Made by a program: the position numbers and the translations under genes. The notes under the pieces were generated by a model, which saw only the letters and a program-made list of their open reading frames with translations, was not told the origin of the DNA and searched no databases. A stretch of 32,960 nucleotides of DNA from Sphingobacteriia bacterium (GTDB taxonomy: Bacteria > Bacteroidota > Bacteroidia > Bacteroidales > TTA-H9). The number at the start of each line of letters is the position of its first letter. Within the stretch, counting starts at the first letter, position 1. Location: contig JAJTBW010000022.1 in NCBI GenBank assembly GCA_021286705.1, positions 1-32,960 on the forward strand. Direction: 5' to 3'. Below, piece after piece: positions 16,651 to 24,142 of the stretch.

Positions 16651-18582
16651 ATGAGTGAACCAATGAATGATCACGATAAAATCATTATCGAATCGCACGA
16701 AAGGAGTCGACAATTTGGGGTTCAGAAGGATCAGGAGAACCCGTCTCGAATTTTAAATACCGATGAAGTAGCGCGAATGTTGGATCAAAAGAGTGATCTG
16801 ATTGGACTTTGCCGGCCTGTGATGATGCAACTATATGACACTGTTAAGGAGTCTGGGTTCGTTATTTTCTGTACTGATTCAGAGGGGTGTATCTTACATA
16901 TTTTAGGTGATGAGGCGTTAGTTCTTGAGGCTGAATCGATGGGTATGGTCATTGGTGCATATATGAATGAGCAGAGTATAGGGACTAATGCTATGGGAAC
17001 CGCATTGAATGTGAATAGTGCAGTTCAGATAACAGCCAATGAGCATTTTACGAAGGCTTTTCATAAATGGACCTGTTCAGCGGCTCCGGTGCATAACACC
17101 AATGGAGAGATTATAGCAACTATTAATTTGACAGGGCATCGTGATAATGTTCATCCACATACATTGGGGATGGTAGTTGGAGCGGTACAGGCCATTGAGA
17201 GTCGAATGGAGAGTCTCGCGGTTCAGAAACAGCTCTTTGATGCCAATCAATATGCTTTCACGTTAATGAATAACCTCACATTTGGGGTTTTTGCTGTTGA
17301 TCTTAATGATGAGATACATTGGGTGAATGATACTGCCTGTACCTCACTAGGGATACGTCGTATACATCTTTTGAATAGACCGATAATTGAGTTGTTCCCA
17401 GATTGGGCACATGTGAAACGTAGGGTATTATTGGGTGAGGTTTTTATTGATGAGGAAGGTCGTTTTCTTATCAATAAAATGACGGAGAAGTTTATGTATA
17501 ATTCATACCCGATAAAAACACCTGAGGGTGAGATATTGGGTTTTATGCTCACAATACGTGAGTATCGAAGGATGCTCAACCTTGTCAATCGTTATACTGG
17601 AAGCCATGCCCGATATACTTTCTCTGATATCATAGGAACATCAGTTGCCATTCAACAGCTTCTCTCATATGCGAAAAAGGTGGCATTAAGTCCGTCTTCT
17701 GTTTTGATCATTGGGGAGAGTGGAACCGGTAAAGAGGTATTTGCACAAGCAATTCATAATGCTAGTGAGCGTCGGGAGGGTGCCTTTGTTGCTATTAATT
17801 GTGGAGCAATTGCTCCTACATTAATTGAGAGTGAGCTCTTTGGTTATGAAGAGGGTGCTTTTACAGGTGCCAGAAAGGGAGGACGCCCTGGTAAGTTTGA
17901 GTTGGCTGATAAAGGAACGCTTTTCTTAGATGAGATAGGAGAGATGCCTCTTGAGATGCAGGTGAAATTACTTAGAACCATTCAGGAAGGTTCGGTAACA
18001 CGCATTGGGGGTGAGAAGGAGATGAAAATTGATGTTCGTATTATCGCAGCAACGAATAAGGATCTTGCTGAGGAGGTTCGAAAAGGGCGTTTTAGGTTAG
18101 ATCTCTATTATCGGCTAAATGTGATTCCTTTAAGGGTGCCTCCTTTAAGAGAGCGTAAAGAGGATATAAAAGCAATGGTTAAGTTCTTCTTAAAGCAGAA
18201 GGCTCAGCATTTGAATAAGAATATTCCATATCTGAGTACAACTCTGATTGAGAAGATTATGGCCTATAGCTGGCCGGGTAATATTCGTGAACTTGAGAAT
18301 TTTCTTGAGAAGGCTGTCATATTAGATGGTAACATCACTACATTATACGAGTCTTCGTCTCAAGCTAATAATCAGAATTTGCCTGCTTTGCCAAATGGTA
18401 GCGGTCAATCTGAGGAGGCTGTCGTTGATTTACCATTAATGAGTTTAGATGAAGCAGAGAAGGCGGCTATTGAGCGCGCTATCTCAAAACTTAATGGGAA
18501 TATTAGCAAAGCGGCACGAATTCTAAATGTGAGTCGTAACACTCTCTATTTGAAGATGAAGAAGTATGGCATTCCATACTAG
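16651..18582 (+). CDS. AcoR-like sigma-54 activator (GAF-PAS-AAA-Fis)
   Basis: A 643-aa cytoplasmic enhancer-binding protein without a receiver domain, so it senses a ligand rather than a phosphate. The GAF-type sensor covers about 45-190, with the AcoR-style segment NEQSIGTNAMGTAL at 106-119. A PAS domain follows (about 200-305), then the AAA+ domain with Walker A GESGTGKE (355-362), an intact GAFTGA (402-407) and LDEIGEM (426-432). The C-terminal Fis helix-turn-helix is near 605-640. The frame opens with TTG at 16627, but the ATG at 16651 has GGAG 5 bp upstream and is preferred. AcoR relatives control acetoin or alcohol metabolism; the iron alcohol dehydrogenase directly downstream, with a sigma-54-like site and an inverted repeat, is the likely target. 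Confidence 0.9.
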   Translation: MSEPMNDHDKIIIESHERSRQFGVQKDQENPSRILNTDEVARMLDQKSDLIGLCRPVMMQLYDTVKESGFVIFCTDSEGCILHILGDEALVLEAESMGMVIGAYMNEQSIGTNAMGTALNVNSAVQITANEHFTKAFHKWTCSAAPVHNTNGEIIATINLTGHRDNVHPHTLGMVVGAVQAIESRMESLAVQKQLFDANQYAFTLMNNLTFGVFAVDLNDEIHWVNDTACTSLGIRRIHLLNRPIIELFPDWAHVKRRVLLGEVFIDEEGRFLINKMTEKFMYNSYPIKTPEGEILGFMLTIREYRRMLNLVNRYTGSHARYTFSDIIGTSVAIQQLLSYAKKVALSPSSVLIIGESGTGKEVFAQAIHNASERREGAFVAINCGAIAPTLIESELFGYEEGAFTGARKGGRPGKFELADKGTLFLDEIGEMPLEMQVKLLRTIQEGSVTRIGGEKEMKIDVRIIAATNKDLAEEVRKGRFRLDLYYRLNVIPLRVPPLRERKEDIKAMVKFFLKQKAQHLNKNIPYLSTTLIEKIMAYSWPGNIRELENFLEKAVILDGNITTLYESSSQANNQNLPALPNGSGQSEEAVVDLPLMSLDEAEKAAIERAISKLNGNISKAARILNVSRNTLYLKMKKYGIPY

Positions 18583-18599
18583 TGTTCATATTTTGAACA
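18583..18599. promoter_or_regulatory. TGTTCA-N5-TGAACA dyad after the AcoR-like stop codon
   Basis: TGTTCATATTTTGAACA has perfect 6-bp arms. It resembles the TTGTTC-N6-GAACAA dyad of the two-component system but with one extra base between half-sites, so it may not be bound by the same protein. Confidence 0.35.
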
Positions 18600-18613
18600 G
18601 TGCTCAATAATCC

Positions 18614-18638
18614 GACACAAGGTATTTTGGTGTGTGTC
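18614..18638. promoter_or_regulatory. GACACA/TGTGTC inverted repeat
   Basis: GACACA (18614-18619) and TGTGTC (18633-18638) form an inverted repeat with a 13-bp spacer. It is the second of three dyads between the AcoR-like gene and the alcohol dehydrogenase gene. It could be an activator site or part of a transcript-end hairpin. Confidence 0.3.
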
Positions 18639-18643
18639 ATAAT

Positions 18644-18689
18644 AATTAACACTCTTTGGCATTAGGGACAAGTTCAAAGAGTGTTAATT
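18644..18689. promoter_or_regulatory. Perfect 15-bp-arm inverted repeat, candidate enhancer site
   Basis: AATTAACACTCTTTG (18644-18658) and CAAAGAGTGTTAATT (18675-18689) are exact reverse complements around a 16-bp spacer. The centre is about 77 bp upstream of the predicted sigma-54 start for the alcohol dehydrogenase gene, within the range used by enhancer-binding proteins. It could instead fold as an RNA hairpin ending the AcoR-like transcript, but the following TTGTTTG is a poor T-run. Confidence 0.5.
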
Positions 18690-18716
18690 GTTTGTAATAC
18701 AATTAAGTAGAATTTA

Positions 18717-18732
18717 TGGCATAAGAATGGTA
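18717..18732 (+). promoter_or_regulatory. Candidate sigma-54 (-24/-12) promoter of the alcohol dehydrogenase
   Basis: TGGCATAAGAATGGTA aligns with TGGCACG-N4-TTGCA: the -24 GG is present and the spacing to the -12 dinucleotide is the required 10 bp, but the dinucleotide is GT rather than GC. It predicts transcription start near 18743, 21 bp before the ATG. No TAnnTTTG box competes. Confidence 0.4.
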
Positions 18733-18763
18733 TTACTAGAAGAAACTTAAATATCTTTTAGTT

Positions 18764-19930
18764 ATGGCACGTTTTACACTTCCCCGCGATCTCTACTTTG
18801 GAAAAGGAACACTCGCAGAATTAAAAAACCTCAAAGGAAACAGAGCAATCATAGTAACCGGAGGTAGCAGTATGAGAAAAGCAGGTTTTTTGCAGAAGAC
18901 CGAGTCATATTTGCAAGAAGCTGGAATGGAAGTAAAAATCATTGATGGGGTTGAACCCGATCCTTCGGTAGAGACAGTAATGAAAGGTGCAGAAATCATG
19001 AGAGAGTTTCAGCCCGATTGGATTGTCTCAATTGGAGGTGGTAGTCCGATTGATGCTGCAAAAGCGATGTGGATTTTCTACGAACATCCTGAAGCAAAAT
19101 TTGAGGATGTAGCAAAACCTTTTAACATTCCTCAGTTACGAAATAAAGCTCGTTTTGTAGCCATACCCTCAACTAGTGGAACGGCAACAGAGGTTACAGC
19201 TTTCTCCGTAATCACAGATTATAGTAAAGGAATTAAATACCCTTTAGCTGATTTTGAAATCACTCCTGATATTGCTATTGTTGACCATGAGCTAGCTCTT
19301 GGCATGCCACAAGAACTTACCGCTCACACTGGTATGGATGCCATTACTCATGCAACTGAAGCATACGTTGCCGCTCTTCATTCAGATTTTACTGATCCCC
19401 TGGCGTTGAAAGCAATTGCTATGATCAAGGAGAACCTTCTGAAGTCATATAATGGTGACGCAGATGCTCGTGAAAAGATGCACTATGCACAGTGTTTAGC
19501 CGGAATGGCCTTTAGCAACGCATTGCTCGGAATAGTTCACAGTATGGCACACAAAACGGGAGCCATTTTCCATATCCCTCATGGCTGTGCAAATGCAATT
19601 TATCTTCCTTATGTAATTGATTACAATAAGAAGGTTGCTGGTCAAAGATTAGCAGAGATTGGTAGATACCTGGGTCTTCCGGGAACTACAGATGATCAGC
19701 TTATTGATAGCTATACTTCAATGCTTATTGATATGAATAAGCAACTAAATATCCCTCTCTCTCTTAAGGAGTTTGGTGTGAAAGAAGAGGATTTCCTCGC
19801 CAACTTGGACAGAATCAGCAACAATGCTGTTTTGGATGCTTGCACCGGGTGTAATCCAAGAGAGACAACTGTTGACGATTTTAAAAAGATCTTTAAGGCT
19901 GTTTATTACGGTACCAAGATCGACTTCTAA
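18764..19930 (+). CDS. Iron-containing alcohol dehydrogenase
   Basis: A 388-aa cytoplasmic group III (iron-dependent) alcohol dehydrogenase that interconverts aldehydes and primary alcohols with NAD(P)H. The cofactor stretch is WIVSIGGGSPIDAAKA (86-101), followed by AIPSTSGTATEVTAF (133-147). The four metal ligands of the FucO/DhaT fold are all visible: D192 and H196 in GMDAITHATEAY, H263 in HSMAHKTG and H273 in PHG. Length is typical. It is likely the reductive end step of fermentation (ethanol, butanol or a diol; the substrate cannot be told). It follows the AcoR-like activator by 181 bp of site-rich DNA and precedes the Rex-like gene, which suggests redox-responsive expression. Confidence 0.93.
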   Translation: MARFTLPRDLYFGKGTLAELKNLKGNRAIIVTGGSSMRKAGFLQKTESYLQEAGMEVKIIDGVEPDPSVETVMKGAEIMREFQPDWIVSIGGGSPIDAAKAMWIFYEHPEAKFEDVAKPFNIPQLRNKARFVAIPSTSGTATEVTAFSVITDYSKGIKYPLADFEITPDIAIVDHELALGMPQELTAHTGMDAITHATEAYVAALHSDFTDPLALKAIAMIKENLLKSYNGDADAREKMHYAQCLAGMAFSNALLGIVHSMAHKTGAIFHIPHGCANAIYLPYVIDYNKKVAGQRLAEIGRYLGLPGTTDDQLIDSYTSMLIDMNKQLNIPLSLKEFGVKEEDFLANLDRISNNAVLDACTGCNPRETTVDDFKKIFKAVYYGTKIDF

Positions 19931-19973
19931 ACTTTTTCGATACGCTTTATCAGATAACCCATATATAAATCTC

Positions 19974-19999
19974 GCCCGATGGTCTTAGTACCATCGGGC
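19974..19999. other. Strong 10-bp GC-rich hairpin followed by an A-tract
   Basis: GCCCGATGGT (19974-19983) and ACCATCGGGC (19990-19999) pair around a 6-nt loop, 44 bp after the alcohol dehydrogenase stop. On the plus strand it is followed by CATTAT and then a run of ten A, not T, so it is not a normal terminator in either direction. It may be an mRNA 3'-end or processing element, or an operator for the Rex-like gene starting at 20018. Confidence 0.55.
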
Positions 20000-20017
20000 C
20001 ATTATAAAAAAAAAATT

Positions 20018-20659
20018 ATGAAAATGCCAGCTTTAAATGATCAGGTGACTATACAGGAGGCTTTAGGGCGTTTAAAAAAGTATGCCGAGACGGGGCGAAA
20101 AATGCTCAGGATTGGCGTTACAACTCTTACTGCTTCAGAGATCGCTTCTGAAACTTCGATTGAGGTGGAAGAGGTTCTTGGCGACTTGGCCAATCAACCT
20201 GATAAAATGAATCAAAGTACAGCATTTGAACTTGAGCAACTTGTTCTAGCAATTGAACTATTATTTACTCAAGGGAAAGAGAAAAAAGTGATAATCAGTG
20301 GTAACCATTCTGCTGTCGAAAGATTATTTGACAGTTGGGAATATCAAGGTTTTGGATTTAAACCTGTTTTAATTCTTTCTGATGATTACCATGGAATGGT
20401 TCCTGCAGGTGCTGAACTATTGAGAACTAATGACTCATCATTAAAGAAAAAAGGGGAGCATACTAATATATCAGGTGTCATTGCTGCTGATATTGAATAT
20501 GCTCAGAAATATGCTCAATCATTGGTTGAAAATGGAGTCTCAGAGATCTGGAATTTTAGTCCGCTTTTAGTTGAGGTTCCTGAAGAAATTCATGTAGAGA
20601 ATGTTATCCCCGGATATCCAAAATGGCCAGTGAGCAATATGGTTGCATTCAAGAATTAG
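20018..20659 (+). CDS. Divergent Rex-like protein
   Basis: A 213-aa protein matching the layout of the NADH sensor/repressor Rex. There is a winged-helix-like N-terminus (ALGRLKKY ... TLTASEIASETSIEVEEVLGDL), a linker helix FELEQLVLAIELLF, a Rossmann start KKVIISGNHSAVERL, and a closing segment AQKYAQSLVENGVSEIWNFSP followed by VEVPEEIHVENV, which corresponds to Rex ILNF(A/T) and VPEDV. The usual GxGNLG NADH loop is replaced by SGNHSA, and the recognition-helix R-(K/R)-D-L by VLGDL, so both NADH and DNA binding may be altered. Start: the frame opens at 19979 inside the hairpin, so the ATG at 20018 is preferred. Family call made by eye, moderately sure. Confidence 0.6.
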   Translation: MKMPALNDQVTIQEALGRLKKYAETGRKMLRIGVTTLTASEIASETSIEVEEVLGDLANQPDKMNQSTAFELEQLVLAIELLFTQGKEKKVIISGNHSAVERLFDSWEYQGFGFKPVLILSDDYHGMVPAGAELLRTNDSSLKKKGEHTNISGVIAADIEYAQKYAQSLVENGVSEIWNFSPLLVEVPEEIHVENVIPGYPKWPVSNMVAFKN

Positions 20660-20890
20660 TAAAATCTGGCACGATTTTTTGATACGAAAAGTTAGAAAAT
20701 AAAGTTCTTATTTTCAAAGAGAAATTCAACAGTTTAGATTGTCGGTTTACTTTTCATAGTTAGGTTGGTTAGTTTTTTAGGTAAGTGGAGGCAATCTAAC
20801 TGTTGGAGATCTCGAAAGGTAGAGGTAAGGAGCTTATCAGAAATGATACTTTCGCTTTTCGGTATAGATAACCCTTTAATATTACCGGAA
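20660..20890 (+). promoter_or_regulatory. Upstream region of the hydrogenase-sensor operon, with a perfect -24 element
   Basis: A 231-bp spacer. TGGCACG at 20667-20673 is an exact copy of the sigma-54 -24 element. At the correct spacing the -12 position reads TTTGA instead of TTGCA, so the match is half. TTCAAAGAG at 20713-20721 repeats one arm of the inverted repeat at 18675-18689. TACTTTTC at about 20749-20756 is one base off a TAnnTTTG box. A frame runs through from 20765, with an internal ATG at 20843. Confidence 0.35.
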
Positions 20891-21163
20891 ATGAATAAAA
20901 AGCACAGCATTACAATTTGTCTTGGGAGTTCTTGTTATACTCGAGGGAATGATGTTAACCTTGAGATTATAAAAAACTTTCTTCAAGTAAATGGTCTTAA
21001 AGATCAAATAGATTTCAGAGGACATCTTTGCGAAAACTCATGCAGTCGTGGTCCTATGATAAAAATTGATGGTACAATCTATTATGAGGTAACATCAAGC
21101 CAAATTGAGAAAATACTACTTGATACACTGTTACCCTCGGGAAAAACAGTTGTTTCTCTTTGA
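20891..21163 (+). CDS. NuoE-like thioredoxin-fold [2Fe-2S] protein
   Basis: A 90-aa cytoplasmic ferredoxin-like protein of the NuoE/HydC C-terminal (thioredoxin-fold) type. The four cluster ligands are in CLGSSCYTRGN (C-x4-C) and GHLCENSCSRGP (C-x3-C), the exact NuoE spacing, followed by MIKIDGTIYYEVTSSQIEKIL, which matches the family's end. Start: MNKKHSITICLG fits the family start. The ATG at 20843 would add 16 residues, with an aaggag 11 bp upstream, and cannot be excluded. It lies 11 bp before the hydrogenase-like gene, so it is probably its electron partner. NuoE-like subunits normally hand electrons between NAD(P)H flavoproteins and hydrogenases, but no NuoF-like partner is in the window. 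Confidence 0.88.
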   Translation: MNKKHSITICLGSSCYTRGNDVNLEIIKNFLQVNGLKDQIDFRGHLCENSCSRGPMIKIDGTIYYEVTSSQIEKILLDTLLPSGKTVVSL

Positions 21164-21174
21164 AATAATTAGAA

Positions 21175-22875
21175 ATGATTAGTGATTTACCGGTATATAC
21201 TCTAAGTAACAACTGCCAGGACTGTTACAAGTGTATCAGAGAATGTCCTGTAAAGGCCATTCGGATGGAACAGAACAGGGCAGGGATTATAGCAGAACTT
21301 TGTGTGAGTTGTGGTCATTGTACCGCAGTTTGTCCCGCAGGTGCAAAGAAATATCGAAACGATACCGGTATTGTCCAAAATTGGTTAGATGAAGGAAGCG
21401 ATGTTGTCTTATCGTTGGCTCCTTCCTACGTTGTTTTACATGGAGGTAAAAAAGGGGAGATAGTTAGACGTATTAAAGCTTCAGGATTTACACGTGTCTC
21501 TGAGACGGCACTTGGAGCTGAAATTGTTAATAGAAAGACAGAGGAGTGGTTAGAGAAAAGAAGACCCAATCTGGCAATTAGCAGTGCTTGTCCTGCTGTT
21601 GTTAATCTTATCCATCAGTATTATCCGGAGTTATCAGAATATATCGTACCGGTAGCCTCCCCGATGCTGGTTCATGCAAGAATGCTCAGACAATTGGTTG
21701 GCAAGCAGGCTAAGATTGTATTTGCGGGACCTTGTATTGCTAAGAAATACGAAGCAGATAATAGTGAAGGGCTTATTGATGCAGCCATCACATTTGATGA
21801 GTTACAAGATATTTTAGATGAGGCACCAAGTCATGATGCTATGGCTAACCTAGATTCATGGTTTCCTTTTCCTGCTGCTGACTGCAGGATTTATCCTATG
21901 GAGGGAGGCATGATTCGAGGTTTAAACAGTGTGCCCAAAGAGTATCATACTATGGCCTTCTCTGGGATGGAGAACTGTAAAGCAATCCTAAGCGACCTTA
22001 GGGAAAATAGTCCTGATACACCTCTCTTTCTTGAGTTGATGGCGTGTCAGGGTGGCTGCCTTATGGGTCCCGGAGTTACTACAAAGGGGTCGGTAGCCAT
22101 CAGACAGTTAAGAATACCAAATGACCTGGTTAATGGAAAGCACGATAAGCCATGGCCTATTGCAATCCCTGCAATATTCCCTCCTGCAAAGATGGCTCGT
22201 AGGGCATCTTTTACCTGTGTCCATAGTGAAGATGAAATGCGAAGTGCACTCGAGAGTGTTGGAAAGCACTCTGCTGCTGATGAGTTGAACTGTAGTGGTT
22301 GTGGATACGATAGTTGTCGCGAACTTGCTATAGCCATGTTAGATGGAAAAGCAGAGAGAACACAATGCGTTAGCTATATGAGAAGAGTGGCAAATGATAA
22401 GGCTACGGTTCTTATAGAGAAGATTCCATTTGGTGTAGTAATGGTTGATGATCAACTCAGGATTGTTGATGCCAATAAGCAGTTTGCTGAACTAATAGGG
22501 GGCGATTTACCCATGATGTTTGAGGCTACTAATAGCCTTTATGGGGCAGATCTGAAAAAGATTATCCCGTTTTATAAACTCTTCTCTGCAGTCCTTGATT
22601 CTGGTGAAGAGAAAGTAGAGCATGATTTACGCGTTGATGATAAATTCTTTAGGGTCTCTGTTATTACTATACGTAAGTATAAACTCGTAACCGGGATGAT
22701 TGAAAACCTCAGAGATGAACGCACCCGACATCAAGTGGCAGTTGATAGACTTCAAGACGTCATCAGCAAGAATATGAAGGTAGTTCAGGAGATCGCATAC
22801 TTGCTCGGTGAAAATGCTGCCTATACTGAATCAATGCTTCACTCTGTAATAGACTCTCATGAAGACAAAGATTAA
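21175..22875 (+). CDS. Sensory [FeFe]-hydrogenase-like protein with Fes and PAS domains
   Basis: A 566-aa cytoplasmic protein. Two 4Fe-4S motifs come first: C14/C17/C20/C24 and C43/C46/C49/C53. The H-cluster domain (about 75-340) keeps all four cluster cysteines: C139 (SSACP), C187 (GPCIAKKYE), and C291 and C295 (MACQGGC). The residue before C139 is Ala138 where catalytic enzymes have the proton-transfer Cys, and the L2 Met is Gly185. Both changes are typical of sensory (HydS, group C/D) hydrogenases. An Fes-type cluster domain follows (C373, C376, C381, C398), then a PAS domain (about 412-515) and a C-terminal helical tail. It probably senses H2 or ferredoxin redox state and signals to the phosphatase whose gene overlaps it by 17 bp. 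Catalytic turnover would be low at best. Confidence 0.92.
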   Translation: MISDLPVYTLSNNCQDCYKCIRECPVKAIRMEQNRAGIIAELCVSCGHCTAVCPAGAKKYRNDTGIVQNWLDEGSDVVLSLAPSYVVLHGGKKGEIVRRIKASGFTRVSETALGAEIVNRKTEEWLEKRRPNLAISSACPAVVNLIHQYYPELSEYIVPVASPMLVHARMLRQLVGKQAKIVFAGPCIAKKYEADNSEGLIDAAITFDELQDILDEAPSHDAMANLDSWFPFPAADCRIYPMEGGMIRGLNSVPKEYHTMAFSGMENCKAILSDLRENSPDTPLFLELMACQGGCLMGPGVTTKGSVAIRQLRIPNDLVNGKHDKPWPIAIPAIFPPAKMARRASFTCVHSEDEMRSALESVGKHSAADELNCSGCGYDSCRELAIAMLDGKAERTQCVSYMRRVANDKATVLIEKIPFGVVMVDDQLRIVDANKQFAELIGGDLPMMFEATNSLYGADLKKIIPFYKLFSAVLDSGEEKVEHDLRVDDKFFRVSVITIRKYKLVTGMIENLRDERTRHQVAVDRLQDVISKNMKVVQEIAYLLGENAAYTESMLHSVIDSHEDKD

Positions 22876-24052
22876 GGATACGGCGTTTCTTGAGACTGGT
22901 GCTTTTCTTCTTAGTAAGTTTGGTAATGAGGTTTGCGGGGACACTATAATGACTCGTCGCATCAAGGAGGAAAACAGGTATGTCGCTGTTTTATCTGATG
23001 GATTGGGTAGTGGTATCAGAGCAAATGTACTATCATCTCTTACAGCCTCCATGGCGCTTAATTTTACCTTAAGACATGAGCCGGTCAGAAGAACTGCGGA
23101 AACTATAATGCAGACTCTCCCCGTTGATAATAGGAGAAATATAAGCTATAGTACTTTTACAATTATCGATATTGATTTTTCTGGTGAGGCGGTAATAGTG
23201 GAGTATGATAATCCCAGGTTAATGATTATCAGAGATAATGAGGCATATTATCCAAATCGTGAACCATTTTTTGTACAAGGCACTGGTGGTGAGAAAAAAC
23301 TATGGCAGTCGGCGTGGGTCTTGAAACCTGATGATCGACTAATTGTGGTCTCAGATGGCGTAATTCAATCTGGGATTGGTGGTCAACTGACCCCTTTTGG
23401 TTGGGAGGAAGATGGTTTTAAAGGCTATGTTCTGGCATTATTAGAAAATCAACCGGATATCTCAGCTCGTGATTTAGCAAAGAAAATTGTGCTTAGAAGT
23501 AAGGCTAACGATCATTTGGAACCGAAGGATGATATTTCAGCTATGGTCTTCTATTATCGTCAACCTCGAAGAATGCTTATCTGCAGTGGCCCACCTTATG
23601 ATAATGGTCGAGATAGTCAGCTTGCCTCCTCGGTCTCCGATTTTCAGGGAATAAAAGTGATTTGCGGGGGTACTACCGCTCAAATAATCTCACGTGAGCT
23701 CAACAGACCTGTATCTGTTACACTCTCTTCTCCACAGCCGGGAGTGCCGCCGCAGGCCTCTATGGCAGGTGTTGACCTTATTACAGAGGGAATCTTGACT
23801 CTGGGTAAGCTGGGTGAGACCCTCGAATCGGGTGCATTTGATGAAATACCGGCTCATAGCCCTGTGGCTTTAATGTCAAAGTATATCTTAGACTCAGATA
23901 TAATTGAGTTTATTGTTGGAACGAGGATTAACCAGGCGCATCAGGATCCCGCTCTGCCCGTTGAACTAGAGATCAGGAGAAATATAATCAAACGGATTGC
24001 CCGGATCCTTGAAGAGAAATATCTAAAAGAGGTTGTTATCCATTATTTATAG
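22859..24052 (+). CDS. SpoIIE-type PP2C phosphatase with extra C-terminal domain
   Basis: A 397-aa cytoplasmic protein. Residues about 1-235 form a SpoIIE/RsbU-type PP2C Ser/Thr phosphatase with its metal aspartates intact: D28 in CGD, D47 in AVLSDGLGSG, D in RLIVVSDGV and DD in PKDDISAMVF. Residues about 240-397 form a second domain starting RRMLICSGPPYDNGRD and including FQGIKVICGGTTAQIISREL (about 261-280). I do not recognise this domain; it may be a regulatory or substrate-binding part. The start codon overlaps the end of the hydrogenase-like gene by 17 bp, so the two are translationally coupled, fitting phosphatase-linked sensory hydrogenases. No anti-sigma kinase or STAS substrate is in the window, so its target is unknown. 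Confidence 0.88.
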   Translation: MKTKIKDTAFLETGAFLLSKFGNEVCGDTIMTRRIKEENRYVAVLSDGLGSGIRANVLSSLTASMALNFTLRHEPVRRTAETIMQTLPVDNRRNISYSTFTIIDIDFSGEAVIVEYDNPRLMIIRDNEAYYPNREPFFVQGTGGEKKLWQSAWVLKPDDRLIVVSDGVIQSGIGGQLTPFGWEEDGFKGYVLALLENQPDISARDLAKKIVLRSKANDHLEPKDDISAMVFYYRQPRRMLICSGPPYDNGRDSQLASSVSDFQGIKVICGGTTAQIISRELNRPVSVTLSSPQPGVPPQASMAGVDLITEGILTLGKLGETLESGAFDEIPAHSPVALMSKYILDSDIIEFIVGTRINQAHQDPALPVELEIRRNIIKRIARILEEKYLKEVVIHYL

Positions 24053-24142
24053 ACTCCTGTTTGTTTGGTATTGAGGCAGGGTTATTTCATTAGATTCTGG
24101 GATCTTCTTCTGAGGTCGCAGTCACAAAAAAATGTCTTATTA

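Noticed and set aside
18644-18689. Simple intrinsic terminator of the AcoR-like gene
   Set aside because: The loop is 16 nt, the stem is AT-rich and no real T-run follows; an enhancer role fits better, though the alternative is kept open.
21175-22875. Catalytic, H2-evolving [FeFe] hydrogenase
   Set aside because: The proton-transfer Cys is Ala138, the L2 Met is Gly, and the protein carries Fes and PAS domains, all pointing to a sensor.
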